DNA of 64,000 nt, taken from the NCBI RefSeq assembly GCF_040054535.1, contig NC_090777.1, positions 16,595,001-16,659,000 on the forward strand, in the 5' to 3' direction. The number at the start of each line of letters is the position of its first letter. Position 1 is the first letter of the stretch. Shown in pieces: positions 1 to 12,000 of this stretch. The notes under the pieces are model-generated. The model was not told the origin of the DNA, did no database searches, and worked only from the letters and a program-made list of their open reading frames with translations. Source of the DNA: Antennarius striatus (Eukaryota > Chordata > Actinopteri > Lophiiformes > Antennariidae). The translations under genes and the position numbers were made by a program.

Positions 1-2583
1 GCTAAATAACTGCAAATTTATTACGTATTCAAGATACACACATTACAGTTGCACGGAAAAAATTTATTTGTTTGTTGCTCTGTTATAACATAAATCCTTT
101 AATTTTTCAGGTTATCAAACCCAAGAACTCCATCAATCAAGGAGAGAATAAAGAAAAGTAACATCAAACACAATTTCAGACATAAACTTTGCTCAAAATG
201 TTTTTGTCAATGTTAAAATGGGCTTACTGTAATTGCTGCATTGTGGGAAATGTAGTTTTGGTCAAAGCACACTTTTGACATACGTATTTACTTTTAGACA
301 CTCTGACCTCTTGAACTCTCGTGGGCCACATACAATGATGTGCGGGCCACATTTTGCCCCCGGGCATTGAGTTTGACACATGTGCTGTAGAGTATGGATG
401 GATGACAGGATGGTCGAATGGCTGGATGGATGGGTGGATGGATGCCCCAAAACACCAGCTGGGGAATTTTGACATGATTCTGGGCCTATTTGCTAAGTTG
501 TTTTTGTTTAAATACATGTTAGTGGGGATTTAATGATATTAACGATAATAACAAGGTGTAAACAGGAACCTGTCCAAAAGACATCAGCCTGGACAGACAG
601 ACGTGATGAAAGGAGATAAAATGCTTTTTTTGCTTAAGGGTGCCCCCTGTTGGCAAAACGTATTTTAGCATAATTTAAGATTTATTCTCATTGAGTTGAC
701 ATTTATGTCAACTTCCTGTAGAATACTCTGTATTTTAATACAGTTAAGGTAAATAGTAAAACATAAGATTCTCATAGTCGATTTCTAAATATTTCATGTT
801 GCGGTTTCCTATGCATCTCCTCAAGTGGAGATTTAGCCTGCCTGAATCCTCTGTCTGGAGCCAAATGTAAGCAGCTTCTCACAAGTCCCTTTGGCTGTCC
901 TCCTGTGTGTTACTCCAGATAGTGGAGACAACCTTGGTGGCTTTGGTTCTTTGTTGAAATATGGCACTCAAAGGATTTAATGAATGTTTAGTAACAAAGT
1001 GGGTCACTATCAAAAACCTGAATCTCTCTTTTTTGCATTGGAAGAGAGACACTGTTGCTAAATTAACACTGCTGTGATTCCATTTTTCTTTCCCATAAAT
1101 GAACATTTGTTGCTCTGTCCATTGGTTGAACATCAATATCATAACAGGTAACTGGAACAAATATTGGATCCCGTAGAGGGTCCTGGTGTCTTCACTTTTT
1201 CCATTACAGCTGTAGATTTGCTTCCAGCTCCCGTTGCATTTTCTTTTCACATATTTAATTCTGTCCTTAAGGTTTTGGTTTTTTTTACCCCTAAGCAGTT
1301 TTTGTTGCACAAAAGCAGCAGTTTAGTCTCAGCCTTCATATATACACATGCAGTATTTAATGCTTGCTCTGCCTCCTATATTTGATGCACTGTTATCTGG
1401 TTGTCTTCCAATGAATGTCCAATGTAGCTTCATTATTTTACTGGGAAGAGGGTCTCTCACTTTCATTTGTAGAGTGGGAAAATTATCCGTTTGATTCAAC
1501 AGCTGTCTCCTCAGATGAAATGGTAGAAACATTTGAGTTTTCATTAGTTGGTTAATCTGTAACACAACCATCTTGTGGAATAAGGCCTTCCAGCTTCCAG
1601 AAGCCATTGTTTCACATTTTCCATGAAATCTGTGGTGACTCTTAATATGTACTAAACCATGCATCCTGGTTTTCTTGTCCTTCTATTGGAAACAATTTGT
1701 ATATTGATTCATGCATTCCTTTTGCATTTTCAGAGAGCTGAATCATCTTTTCGAATCTTTTCAACAACTCACACTGTGGGAAACTCCACAACGCAGCAGC
1801 ACCACTAGTGTAAAACTTGCTCCGACCTCAGCATACTGAGGACTCATGCCAAAATAGTCCCCAAAGGAGAAGCGGCTACGCATCCCAAATGCGTTCAAAG
1901 GTGCAGCTTTAGGCAGGAGAAAAACAAGTCTACCGCATCTAATATCTGTGATGTGCCAATCCCAGCACATGAGATTTCATCTACTGTGGATGTCTTGTGT
2001 GGTGTCTCTAATGAAGGCATAAGAGGACTTGAAAAGATCTCATTGTCTGCAATATGTAAATCTAGGGATTCTGGCCCATTCTGGTGTGTCCTAGATGAGC
2101 CTATCTTCTGTTAGCAAAGTTTCGCATCTGCTGCGTAAAAAAAGAGCCGTGGCTCTGTGACACCTGCATACATTCATTCAGTCCATTTGACAGATGATTT
2201 ATTAATAAAGCTAAAGAAATGCAAATAAATTTTGCATTCCTCTTCTTAAGGCCCAAATGTTGCTCTGATCTGAACAGTGATGTGACGGTCAACAGAAAAT
2301 ATCAAAACTCATTGATTTGTGTTCCTAACGGTAATTTTATATAGCCCGCTCAATAACGTGAGACCACACCCACACATCAGTTACTGGAAGTTACATTCCT
2401 GTGTGCCTGTACATGTTTAATATTGTATATATAAATATTAAATATATATATAATATTTATATATATATAAATATTATATGTATATATATATAACAACTAT
2501 AATATATATATATATGCTCGTGCACAAAGGAAGAAGGAAAGTTACAAAAGCAGTGTATCAGATGCATGTATTCCCATCTTTTT

Positions 2584-2592
<9 letters not shown>

Positions 2593-2671
<79 letters not shown>
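2593..2671. repeat. (CA)n microsatellite
   Basis: Nearly 80 bases of uninterrupted CA dinucleotide in tp73 intron 3, preceded by a short CT tract. Confidence 0.98.
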
Positions 2672-2672
<1 letters not shown>

Positions 2673-3560
2673 TATACTCTAAACAAATCTTAATGTCACT
2701 TACACACAAACTATATATCAAAACACATTTATTTTAAATTGTTAAGCCACTCTCAATAGTATCACATTTGATTAATGAGCTAGAATGATAAAGCTAATGA
2801 CACTAGAACTTCCACACTCCATAACACAAATCATCTCTGCTGCCAGAGGAGACAAAGAAGTTATTTTCAAACATTTATAAAATGTTCTGTAAATGACAGA
2901 ACATAACCAGAACTCACCACACCACACAGCATCTTAAGGCTCCCGAAACATAAGATGGAGGTTTGCGTGCAGTCCCCTTTTCCTCGCTGTCATGGGATTT
3001 ACACTCTGTTGTGGTCAAGTATGATTAAAAGAGCTGAACCCTCAGCGGGTAACTGACCGCTATGTGGAGCAGGACATGAAGGAGGAGGAGGATGTCCTGT
3101 GGCTCTTCACTTCTTTCGCTTTCCTGACTAGGCCTTCTCACCTTATGTTGCATCTAACAACAAATCTGGGCTCCTCCCACTTATTTCTGTCATGATTGTT
3201 CATTAACCAGCCAGACAGGCCCAGGCAGGCCCGATGAAAGATGACATCCCACCAATATTCAAAATCAAGAGGGGAAGGAAACATGAAAACAGATGAAGTA
3301 TTTATTTGTCTTGTTCTAAAAATGTAAGATTCTTGCTGTCCAAGATCATAACTGGGCTAATTATTTACAGTCAATTAATTTCCCATAACGTCTGCAGATA
3401 ATAATTTTCTAATCAACAACTATAATATTGAGGTGTAAGCATATGTGCATGTTTGCTAATGCACACAGACAAAAACACGCACATGAACACACCTCTGCTT
3501 ACAGGTGACTACTGCAAAGCAGCAAGGGGGCCCTGGCTTAGGCTTTAATTATACCTCTAT

Positions 3561-3680
<120 letters not shown>

Positions 3681-3808
3681 AGTCCCTACAGGGCACTCAG
3701 CAGGGAACTGGTGGAGAGAGGGAAAGGGCTGCAGAGGAGAGGGAAACTGAATAGGAGGGAATCTCCTCACCACTGGAGGGAAAAAGTGAAACGATACAAA
3801 AAAGAAAC

Positions 3809-3810
<2 letters not shown>

Positions 3811-3868
<58 letters not shown>

Positions 3869-3890
3869 GTGCGTGTGTGTGTGTGTGTAT
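3811..3890. repeat. (GT)n microsatellite, inverted relative to the preceding (CA)n
   Basis: Eighty bases of GT dinucleotide with two GC interruptions. With 3566-3680 it forms a complementary inverted pair separated by about 130 bp, just downstream of tp73 exon 3. Confidence 0.98.
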
Positions 3891-3991
3891 GTTTTCCTAA
3901 AGAAACCATAATATCTGATACCCAACAACAGCCAACTAAACAAAGCTGTAGCATCTACACAAGGGAAGCTTTAATGCTATCATGTTCCTAC

Positions 3992-4708
3992 CATCACGTT
4001 GTCATTCATGTCCCTCAGGTGGTAGACGTCCATGGAGCCCTCAGCACCGGTGTGGTGGCTGCCAGAGGTGTTGTTAGAGAGTGCAGGACGCTCACCTGGA
4101 TGGCTGCCTGGGGGGAGCTCGAAGTAGGTGCTGTCTGGTTCCCTGTGAACACACAGCATTGGGCCACTGAAGAGGGATAAGTTGTCAAAAGTGAATGAAA
4201 AATGAACATTGACAAGTATATCTTTGTGTGATATCACAGATTAGACCACTCTGTCTGAAAAAAATCCCCAACTTTACACTTCATTCAAACCAGATATATG
4301 TATAACACTAGAATTTACAGATCATTGGACCAGCTGACTACTTCTGTTTGAAAATTTTTTTTGATGCCGTTATACTGATAAAATAAATAAAATGATATAA
4401 GAGAACTAAGATACAGAACTGCAATCATCCAGGTTAAAAAAAAAATTCCAGTTATTCATGTGCGTAAATAATCAAATACACGTGTAGATAACATAAGACT
4501 CAAGACACAAGAAATCTGGACGGCTGGTGATTTTTCCTTTTCTACTTATTTATGACACATTTTAATAAAACCATTACATTGTTTGAAAATATGTTGACTT
4601 TGGCATACAGAAATTAAAGCAATCATCAGCAGATGCTGTTAAGACTCACAAGGAGCTCCACAGGTGTTCAAAGGTGCCTCCTTCTTCAGTGATGGTGGAC
4701 TGGGACAT
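3992..4708 (-). CDS. tp73: tp73 (p73), 5' coding exons 2 and 3 only; partial
   Basis: p73 is a p53-family transcription factor. Two minus-strand coding exons are visible. Exon 2 (4745-4650) carries the start codon at 4708-4706, beginning MSQSTITEEGGTFEHLWSSL. Exon 3 (4142-3992) continues EPDSTYFELP and ends with SMDVYHLRDMNDNVM. The exon 2 donor is GTGAGT, the exon 3 acceptor CACAG and its donor GTAGGA; 59+151 nt gives exactly 70 codons. FEHLWSSL is the F-x3-W-x2-L motif of the TA transactivation domain that binds MDM2 and co-activators in this family, so this is the TA isoform start. The DNA-binding, tetramerisation and SAM domains are not in the window. Head-to-head placement with wrap73 supports p73 over p63 or p53. 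I found no exon for the delta-N start in 1-3990. Confidence 0.92.
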
Positions 4709-4754
4709 CTTAGAGGATGGGCAGTCTGGTGATGGGCAAATCACTCTGCAAAGC

Positions 4755-4769
4755 ACACACACACACACG

Positions 4770-4818
<49 letters not shown>
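4755..4818. repeat. (CA)n microsatellite next to the tp73 exon 2 acceptor
   Basis: A CA tract starting about 10 bp upstream (transcript sense) of the exon 2 acceptor. In the transcript it reads as a GU tract where the polypyrimidine tract would normally sit. Confidence 0.97.
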
Positions 4819-4820
<2 letters not shown>

Positions 4821-4927
4821 ACATACGATCAAACAGTTATAAAGGGCAGCAAAACTGCAAAAAAACATCTAAAAAGATTAACTTTTTCCATGATCATTTA
4901 ATCAGCGTTCAAAAGGGAAGCTGTTCA

Positions 4928-5003
4928 ACACACACACAAACACACACATGCCCACGCACCCACCCACCCACGCACACGCACACGCACACGCACACGCACA
5001 CGC

Positions 5004-5058
<55 letters not shown>
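4928..5058. repeat. compound CA / CGCA microsatellite
   Basis: Mixed CACG, CCCA and CA repeat within tp73 intron 1. Confidence 0.96.
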
Positions 5059-5060
<2 letters not shown>

Positions 5061-6069
5061 CTTCCAGGTGTGATCACACCAATGTAGTCCCAGTGAGGTG
5101 GCACAGGGTGTCAGGAGGCCAGGGCGTGCCTAAACCTGCCGGTCTCATCACCATCTCACTCTGAGGGGAAGCGTCCTTCCTCTCTGCAAAGTCTGAACAT
5201 CATCTCATCTGGCTAAAAAAACCACAGGCTGCTTTGGAGATATTAGAATGTGTTCAGACATTATGGAGCACAAATGAATAACAAAAATTGCTTAAATAGA
5301 AGTTAGCAATTTTAAACCCACATGTTCTTTGCATGGACACTTTGTGTTTAGGTGATACAGCCTTAATAGTTTCATAAATGTTGACTACGTGCAAGAGGGG
5401 CATCCGAGTCTCTTCACAATGACATGAGTGAAAATACATCAAGGCATCAAGTAAAACTGTTTGTGACAAATTACAAGTCAAATGAGCTACAAGAGGGTCA
5501 GTGGGAGGCCTCCATCCGTATCACAGATGGACAAAATCTATAGTTGGACATACTTGTTTGCAGCTAACAAAAGTATTCTCTATTCACAGCAATGTCTTAT
5601 CCCCTTAGTAACCCCTCTGAAAACATGCAGAAGAAAAAGTGTGGGAAAGGCGAGTGGATTTAAAGGCGAAGGCTGAAAAACAGTATAAATGCAAACCATT
5701 TCTCTGCAAAATATAAGTGAAGTTTGGCTGCAGGTTTACACAGGACTGTTAGTGGAAATTGACTATAAAAAAATGAATACCTCCGATTTTATTCCATTCT
5801 GCGTTGCTGTCTTATCTCCTTCTACATGTGACCTTCCTCACTTTGGTCTGAATTGACTGAAGATATGGCTCAGTAAGCATGATATCACATAGAACAAAGG
5901 CCGTTTTTCATGACCACACGTATGGAGTCATCTCATGTAAACTGTTCACGTGAAACGAAGTCACAGAAAAAATAAGATAGAAAAGAGGCTGTGTGATAAA
6001 TGTTAGGAAGCCCGCACCATACAAACACCCTCAGTATTTTGTCCAGCAGTGCGACAGTAACCCCTCTAC

Positions 6070-6235
6070 CTGAGGCGGAAGCGCCGCAGAACGCAGCTCC
6101 CACTCCCGACTCGTCCAGACCCCCAGGGACCCCAGGGGACCCGACGAGACATCATCGCGACCAGAGGAAACTCAGCAGGTTAAACTCAGAGATCTACTCC
6201 GCGCTTGGAGCAGCTGAGACCTAATTGGGATTCCA
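6070..6235 (-). other. tp73: candidate non-coding exon 1 of tp73
   Basis: A GC-richer island in AT-rich surroundings ends, on the minus strand, in a strong donor CTCAG|GTAGAG at 6070/6069. It lies 1.3 kb upstream of tp73 exon 2, whose 37 nt of 5' UTR (4745-4709) follows a CTTTGCAG acceptor. No long minus-strand frame joins it to exon 2, consistent with the untranslated first exon of TP73 in mammals. The 5' boundary is a guess; transcript data would settle it. Confidence 0.45.
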
Positions 6236-8196
6236 CAGAGATGATGTCTCCTTTTTTTTTTTTTTTTTTTTAACTTCTCCTGTTCATCGGAAAAGGGAAG
6301 TCTTCTTGTCCCAACAGTCCTAAAGCCTATACTTACTATTCATCACTTATTATTCATATAGACTAAGTCTAGATTGACCACTTGTTATCCTTTTGTCAAT
6401 AAGAATGATAAAATATGAATAGTTTTCACATGGTAAGGAAACATAATGCAGCTTAGAAACCATTCTTGTAAAATCATACGGACGAAATTTTACAATATCA
6501 TTGTAAATGGTGAAACTATATAACCTGACTTACAAAAGTGTGATTCAGATTTAAATCATATGGAGTGTTGTCAGAATATTTCAGTGTCTGTCATTTGCGA
6601 GACGGATTTTACTAATTCCCGTGTTTGTCTAAAGTAAAGCGTACGCTAGATGTTAATTAATGTCTTAGTTGACTTTGTTTTCTATTTCGATATCTTCCTG
6701 TCTCTGTCTTCACTCCCAGGTTACGGCACCCATGACAACACACGCACACATGCACACGCACACACATACACACGCACACGCACGCAGACACATACACCCT
6801 ATACCCTCCCAAGGGCCAGTCCTACAAAAAAAATACACAGTCCCAACTGAGAAGAAATTAATTTTAAAATAGTTTTAGATTCGATCATCCACAGCCATGA
6901 GGATTCAATCGGACGAACCCCAAGAGTGTTAAATTAACTATTTAAATAACATTAATACATATAAAAACTATAATCTGGCCTTTCGCAAATGTTCATCATA
7001 AAATTAAGACACCGATAATATGGCTTTAGTATATGATAAAAAGTCAGGAATTAAAAAATATACTTTCAGCGGCCCAAATCTGAAATAATCTGACCCCAAA
7101 TTAAAGCGTTACAATGCGCAGTCGGGCCCATAAATGCAGCTATATACAGGAAAAATTATTACTGAGGCCTGTTTTGATTCAAACAATAGATTATTTTACT
7201 AGGCCTTAAATTGCTAGCAAAAAAATAAAGCAACAAAAAAAAGAGAGTATTATCTCGACCAATATAATGCGCAGTAAAATCAAGAAAACAACAGAAAGAT
7301 TTTGAACCGCCAGCTAAGTGCATTTCTAAAGAAAGCTTAATTCTTCCTGTCAGTAAATTCGTTTTAAAAAAGTTTTATATTTAAGCTATAATTGCATTTT
7401 ACGAACCATACAACACATGTAAACTAATAATTCTGTCGATGAACGACAACCTGTTATAATTACACAAAAGCTGAATCGCATTTGTGATAGAAGCAAAATG
7501 TAAATAAGACAACGTACCTGAAGGTTATTATTCCAGTCCAAACACTCAAGAACTATGTTGCGCGCAGCATCTGTCTGTTTATTGTCGAACATGCCAAGAG
7601 AGCGACCTTTCCATAAAAACAGCAACAATAGAAAAAACAAAAAATATCGACCGAGTTTACATTGTGATAGCAGTAGGTGGAGATGATTGACTTTTCTAAG
7701 AATAGTAATTAACTACGATGAAACAGGAGGAAAACCGATTTGCATGCTGTACAGGGAAATGTGAGCTTTACTGGAAGAGACCAAGAAGGAGGTGAAGCGT
7801 TTTTTGCGCTGGGTGAAGCAGGGAGGTGGAAGCGGGGTTTGGGTGCACATAAGCGGGAAACCTTTCTATATCATCAGATGGATAAAGGTTTGGTAGAAGC
7901 TAATAAAGACAGTTCACATTTTATATATTTTTAACTACAAGGCAACGCAGCGCTTATATTCAGTAAATATCGATAAACAATCATAAATATAACAAAAATA
8001 TAATAAGAATATAGCTCATAATTTGGAAAATATAATATGTTCAAAATCTGTGTTCCAAAGTATAAAAAAAAAAACCTTCTATATTTATTTAAAACACACG
8101 CTCACGTAAACACGCAAACCCTTACTCAACGACCAAATAGGAAACCGTGAAATCAACTTCATTTCCCAGAAGGCGATACGCAGAAGGTCGTTGTTG
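6236..8196. other. intergenic region between tp73 and wrap73
   Basis: About 2 kb between the divergently transcribed tp73 and wrap73. It includes an 18-base T run near 6252 and AT-rich low-complexity sequence at 6900-7400 and 7930-8090. No coding segment is recognised. It should contain the promoter of tp73, but no motif stands out enough to mark it. Confidence 0.6.
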
Positions 8197-8205
8197 ATTG
8201 GACAA
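8157..8205 (+). promoter_or_regulatory. candidate wrap73 promoter: ZNF143-like and CCAAT motifs
   Basis: TTTCCCAGAAGGC at about 8162-8174 resembles the ZNF143/STAF core (TTCCCAGAATGC), and an inverted CCAAT box (ATTGG) lies at 8197-8201, 170 bp before the first wrap73 donor. ZNF143 plus CCAAT is common in TATA-less housekeeping promoters. Motif identity is by eye; occupancy is inferred. Confidence 0.5.
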
Positions 8206-8368
8206 TAGCGTTACCGGTGGACCGTCATTCGCTCATACAAAACAATCCTGTTACAGATAAGCAGTGTGCACTCCGAACACAGTCATGCGAGGAAAAAAGG
8301 TTTTCTAATTGAATTGTTCGCCATTTGGAGTCTCTTATGTAAACAGCACAACAGAGCTGTCATTAGAG
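8198..8368 (+). other. wrap73: wrap73 untranslated exon 1 (5' limit approximate)
   Basis: A strong donor (GAG|GTAAGC) after 8368 precedes the start-codon exon, whose acceptor TCTCTGTAG ends at 9004. The region just upstream has promoter-like motifs. The transcription start within 8200-8300 cannot be fixed from sequence. Confidence 0.55.
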
Positions 8369-8727
8369 GTAAGCCTTAACACCGAGTGGGAAGCTGCTAA
8401 AGATTAGCTACCTGCTAAGTTGCTAGTGGCGTTTTATGCTAACGCCTAGTGGTAGACGAGACCTGTGTATAACATCACTGAATGTCAGCTAACTTTGCTG
8501 ATTTCGTGTATTATTTAAATTTCTATTTACGGTGTTACAAAATCTGAAATTCATCGATAGCAACATGACAAAGAAGCAATTAATTCTTCACTTTAGAAAG
8601 GGTATATGCGTGGCTGTATTTTTCTTGTAGATGGATATTGAAAACGCTAACTTGACTACCTTCCAGTATGTGTTTTCTACGTTAGCTCCTGTCGTGTTTC
8701 AAAGCGTGTTAGCTGTGGTTTACGTTG

Positions 8728-8767
8728 GAAAGGTTGTTTGGAAACTACTGTTTCCAAACAACCTTTC
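8728..8767. repeat. perfect 18-bp inverted repeat, 4-nt loop, in wrap73 intron 1
   Basis: Left arm 8728-8745 (GAAAGGTTGTTTGGAAAC) and right arm 8750-8767 are exact reverse complements around the loop TACT. No open frame or known transposon end adjoins it. Confidence 0.95.
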
Positions 8768-9023
8768 ATAGGAGGAGAAGTGTTTCTGTCTGGGATGTAC
8801 TGTGTTGACCATGAGTTTGCTACAAAAAGCATGTTATGTTTTGGTGGTTTACGGCGCCATCTCGTGTTAATATTCATAAATTACACCAGTTTGCTGGTAT
8901 AGGTTCACAGTTAAAACCTATCCGTCTCCTGAGCTTTTCATACGTGTGTGGAAATTCAGGTATCCTTTAAAATATCGTGACAGCTTTAAATTTCTTCTCT
9001 GTAGGAGTTTCTGTGATTGTAAG

Positions 9024-12000
9024 ATGAATTTCTCTGAGATCTTCAAACAATCCAACCAACTCTGTAGAGTTTCCCCAGATGGGAAATATTTGGTAAGTGG
9101 TTAAGATACATATATGTAAATACAAGTTTCTAATTTGTACTTTCAAAATGGATAACGGTCTATGTTCTGTAACTTGCATGGATACATTAAGTCACTTTTG
9201 TTTACAGCAGTTAAAAAGCCTTTATTGTGACAGTGTGACCATGTTACAACTCAAAACGTCCACTGCCAAAATGCATCCAGTGTTAGTCAGCAGTCAAATA
9301 ACTGTTATGAGAAAAAAAAAAAGATAACATTCTTCTATCATATTCTTGTTGCTTCGAAGTGCTCTGCAGTTTCCATAAATGTTCACATCTCACATATCCT
9401 TATGAAAAAAGTACTGTACATCAAACACAACATAGCCCAGGATGCACTTCTACACTTGCATTTAATGTTGGAAATTATGTTGTAAATCTGTCTGCACTCT
9501 CTAGGCTTCCTGTGTGCAGTACAGGCTGGTGATTCGAGACACAAGCACCTTGCAGATCTTGCAGCTGTACACCTGCCTGGACCAGATATCCCACATGGAA
9601 TGGTCCTCTGACTGCCTCTTCATCCTTTGTGCCATGTACAAAAGGGGACTGGTACAGGTATCCTCTGAAATGAGTGTTTAAATAAATATCCCAAAACTGA
9701 GACATTTTAATTCCTTTGGGGTTTGTATATACTGTATATTGGTGTTTTTCTGACTTTAAAGTAATTATGTAAATCATTGTTACAGTTTTGTAGTCAAGTG
9801 ACCTCCTTAAAATAGGTATACATTAGATGAAATGTGGTTCTGATTGTACTTTGTATTGAGCCATTAAAATCCATTGCATGTAGTGCACTACATACAGTGT
9901 TAACACAATTTAGAAAGTAAATACAAAACACTTTTTTTTTCCACTGGTAATGTTTTTTGAGCTTGCATGAAATTATCAATTTATTTAAATTTATTGGAGC
10001 TGCTTTAAGCATGTTTCATTTTACAGTTGCTCACTATTTTAGACATGGTTGAACAATAAACACTGCAGCTTGATGCAGATCTGTCAGTAAAATTGTCAAT
10101 AAAAAGTGAATTGCATTCTGTGTTTCAGTGTTAATAGTAGAGTGATTTTATTTTTCAAAGTTTTTAAACATAATCTTGATCAAACATGCAGACCACAAAT
10201 GAGACGTAAAAGGGTGTAGATGAGAAATCACAAAAAAAGCTCAATTTAATTCAAGAATTTACAAATCTCATCTTAGATTTCTGAAAAAAAATTTCCCTCA
10301 TGTTTTTATGACACAAATACACCTTCACAATAAACATTTCCTGGTTATCATTCCTCCATCACATTTCTGTAACTTCTTTATATGAGTCCCTTCTTGTTAT
10401 CAAACTTCTATTAACTATAATTCATTCTTTTTAGGTAAATTAATTTGAAAAGGGGATTTAACTTTTAATTTTTGTTCGTATGTTTCTTGTCTTTCTGCAG
10501 TATTGACTGACAGACTTTATAATAAATATAGTTTTTTGAAATAGTCAAGACGGTGAAAACTCTTTCTGCATATTGGTATAAGGGGAGTTTTACTGTATGT
10601 TCATTATAGGGCAAGCAGCTTACCTTTGAAGGGGTATCCAGCGCCAGTCTTTCATGGTTTCCAATGCTCATATGCGCCTTAATGTTGAAAAGCAAATTTC
10701 AGACTGGAATGTCATCAGTGATCTCTGATGACTGTCATACTACTCTGTCTTTTTCTTCAGGTGTGGTCTCTTGAACAGCCAGACTGGCACTGTAAGATTG
10801 ATGAGGGTTCAATAGGACTGCTCTCCTCACGCTGGAGTCCCGACGGACGTCACATTCTCAACACCACTGAGTTCCATGTAAGTGTGAAGCTGTGTGGGTG
10901 CATACATTCATGTGCACAGAAATGTGTTTATGAATATGCTTGTCTGGTTTCAACTGTTGCTGGCCCACAAGGAAGGGGCAACTGAAAATAGCCAGACACC
11001 AGAGCCTTTCTTGACCACCCCCCCACCCACCTGATGCATGTATTCATTGGATTTCATAGCTCCCTCCTGTTAGACCGCTGTCATACATGGGTCCTACATT
11101 ACTGTGGAACATGTGTGAAATGTGTATGTGCCATTTCCATACAGATCTAGTGGTTTCTATGATGGCAACACCTACTCATGTTTTGTTCAAATAAAAAAAA
11201 ATTAACATAGTTTAGCAAAAACTTGTAATCTGGAGTGGTGATGAAATAACTGTTTAAATATTAATCTGATAAAAAAGAAGTTCAAAAGTTAATTGCACAA
11301 GTCCCCTGTCAGTGAAAAAGTAGATGAATATTTTAGAGACAACGTATGACCTGAAGCCATTTATGGACATTTGCACTCTGAATGACATGATTCATTCTTC
11401 AAAGAGTAGTTTTTCTGAAAATTATTCTATACAGGTAGTCCCCACCCTCCGAACACAACTGGTTCCAAGAGGCTGTTCCTAAGCCGATGTGTTGATGCTT
11501 TTCCTGGTAATCAAAAATCCGACACAACACTTTATGCTTTATTTCTCTGCTTTTTTCCCCAGTAAGTTTCTCAGTTAACTTGACTAATAGTTAACATCAA
11601 GTAGCAAAACACTCAGTGTTCAGCAGTTCATCCTTCTGGGCAGAAACCTAACCGGGCCAATATTGTTTCCTATATTATTTAGTTCCTACAGCCGGATAAA
11701 TCTCAATAATAAAAAAACAAAAACAAATAACAAGCAGGTTGTAACAGAGTTTTATTACAGTTAGCCTATCGTCTATATTGCTGACTCTAACTTTCAAATT
11801 GACCTAAACTGTCTGCAGTTGGTTGTTCGTGTTTACAAATCGCATCAACAGACTTTTGTATTTTGAGGACTACCTGCACTTTAATATAAGAGATAAATTA
11901 CACAAGAATTGCGAAGTTGAACTTTCTGATGGTGTTCTTTGCCTCATACCAAAGAACATCATTAAATAAATTCATACAAAATAGCCTGACCAGCACTGGA

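Noticed and set aside
4928..5058. CRISPR-like regular repetition of CGCACA units
   Set aside because: Simple dinucleotide/tetranucleotide repeat without spacers, in a vertebrate intron.
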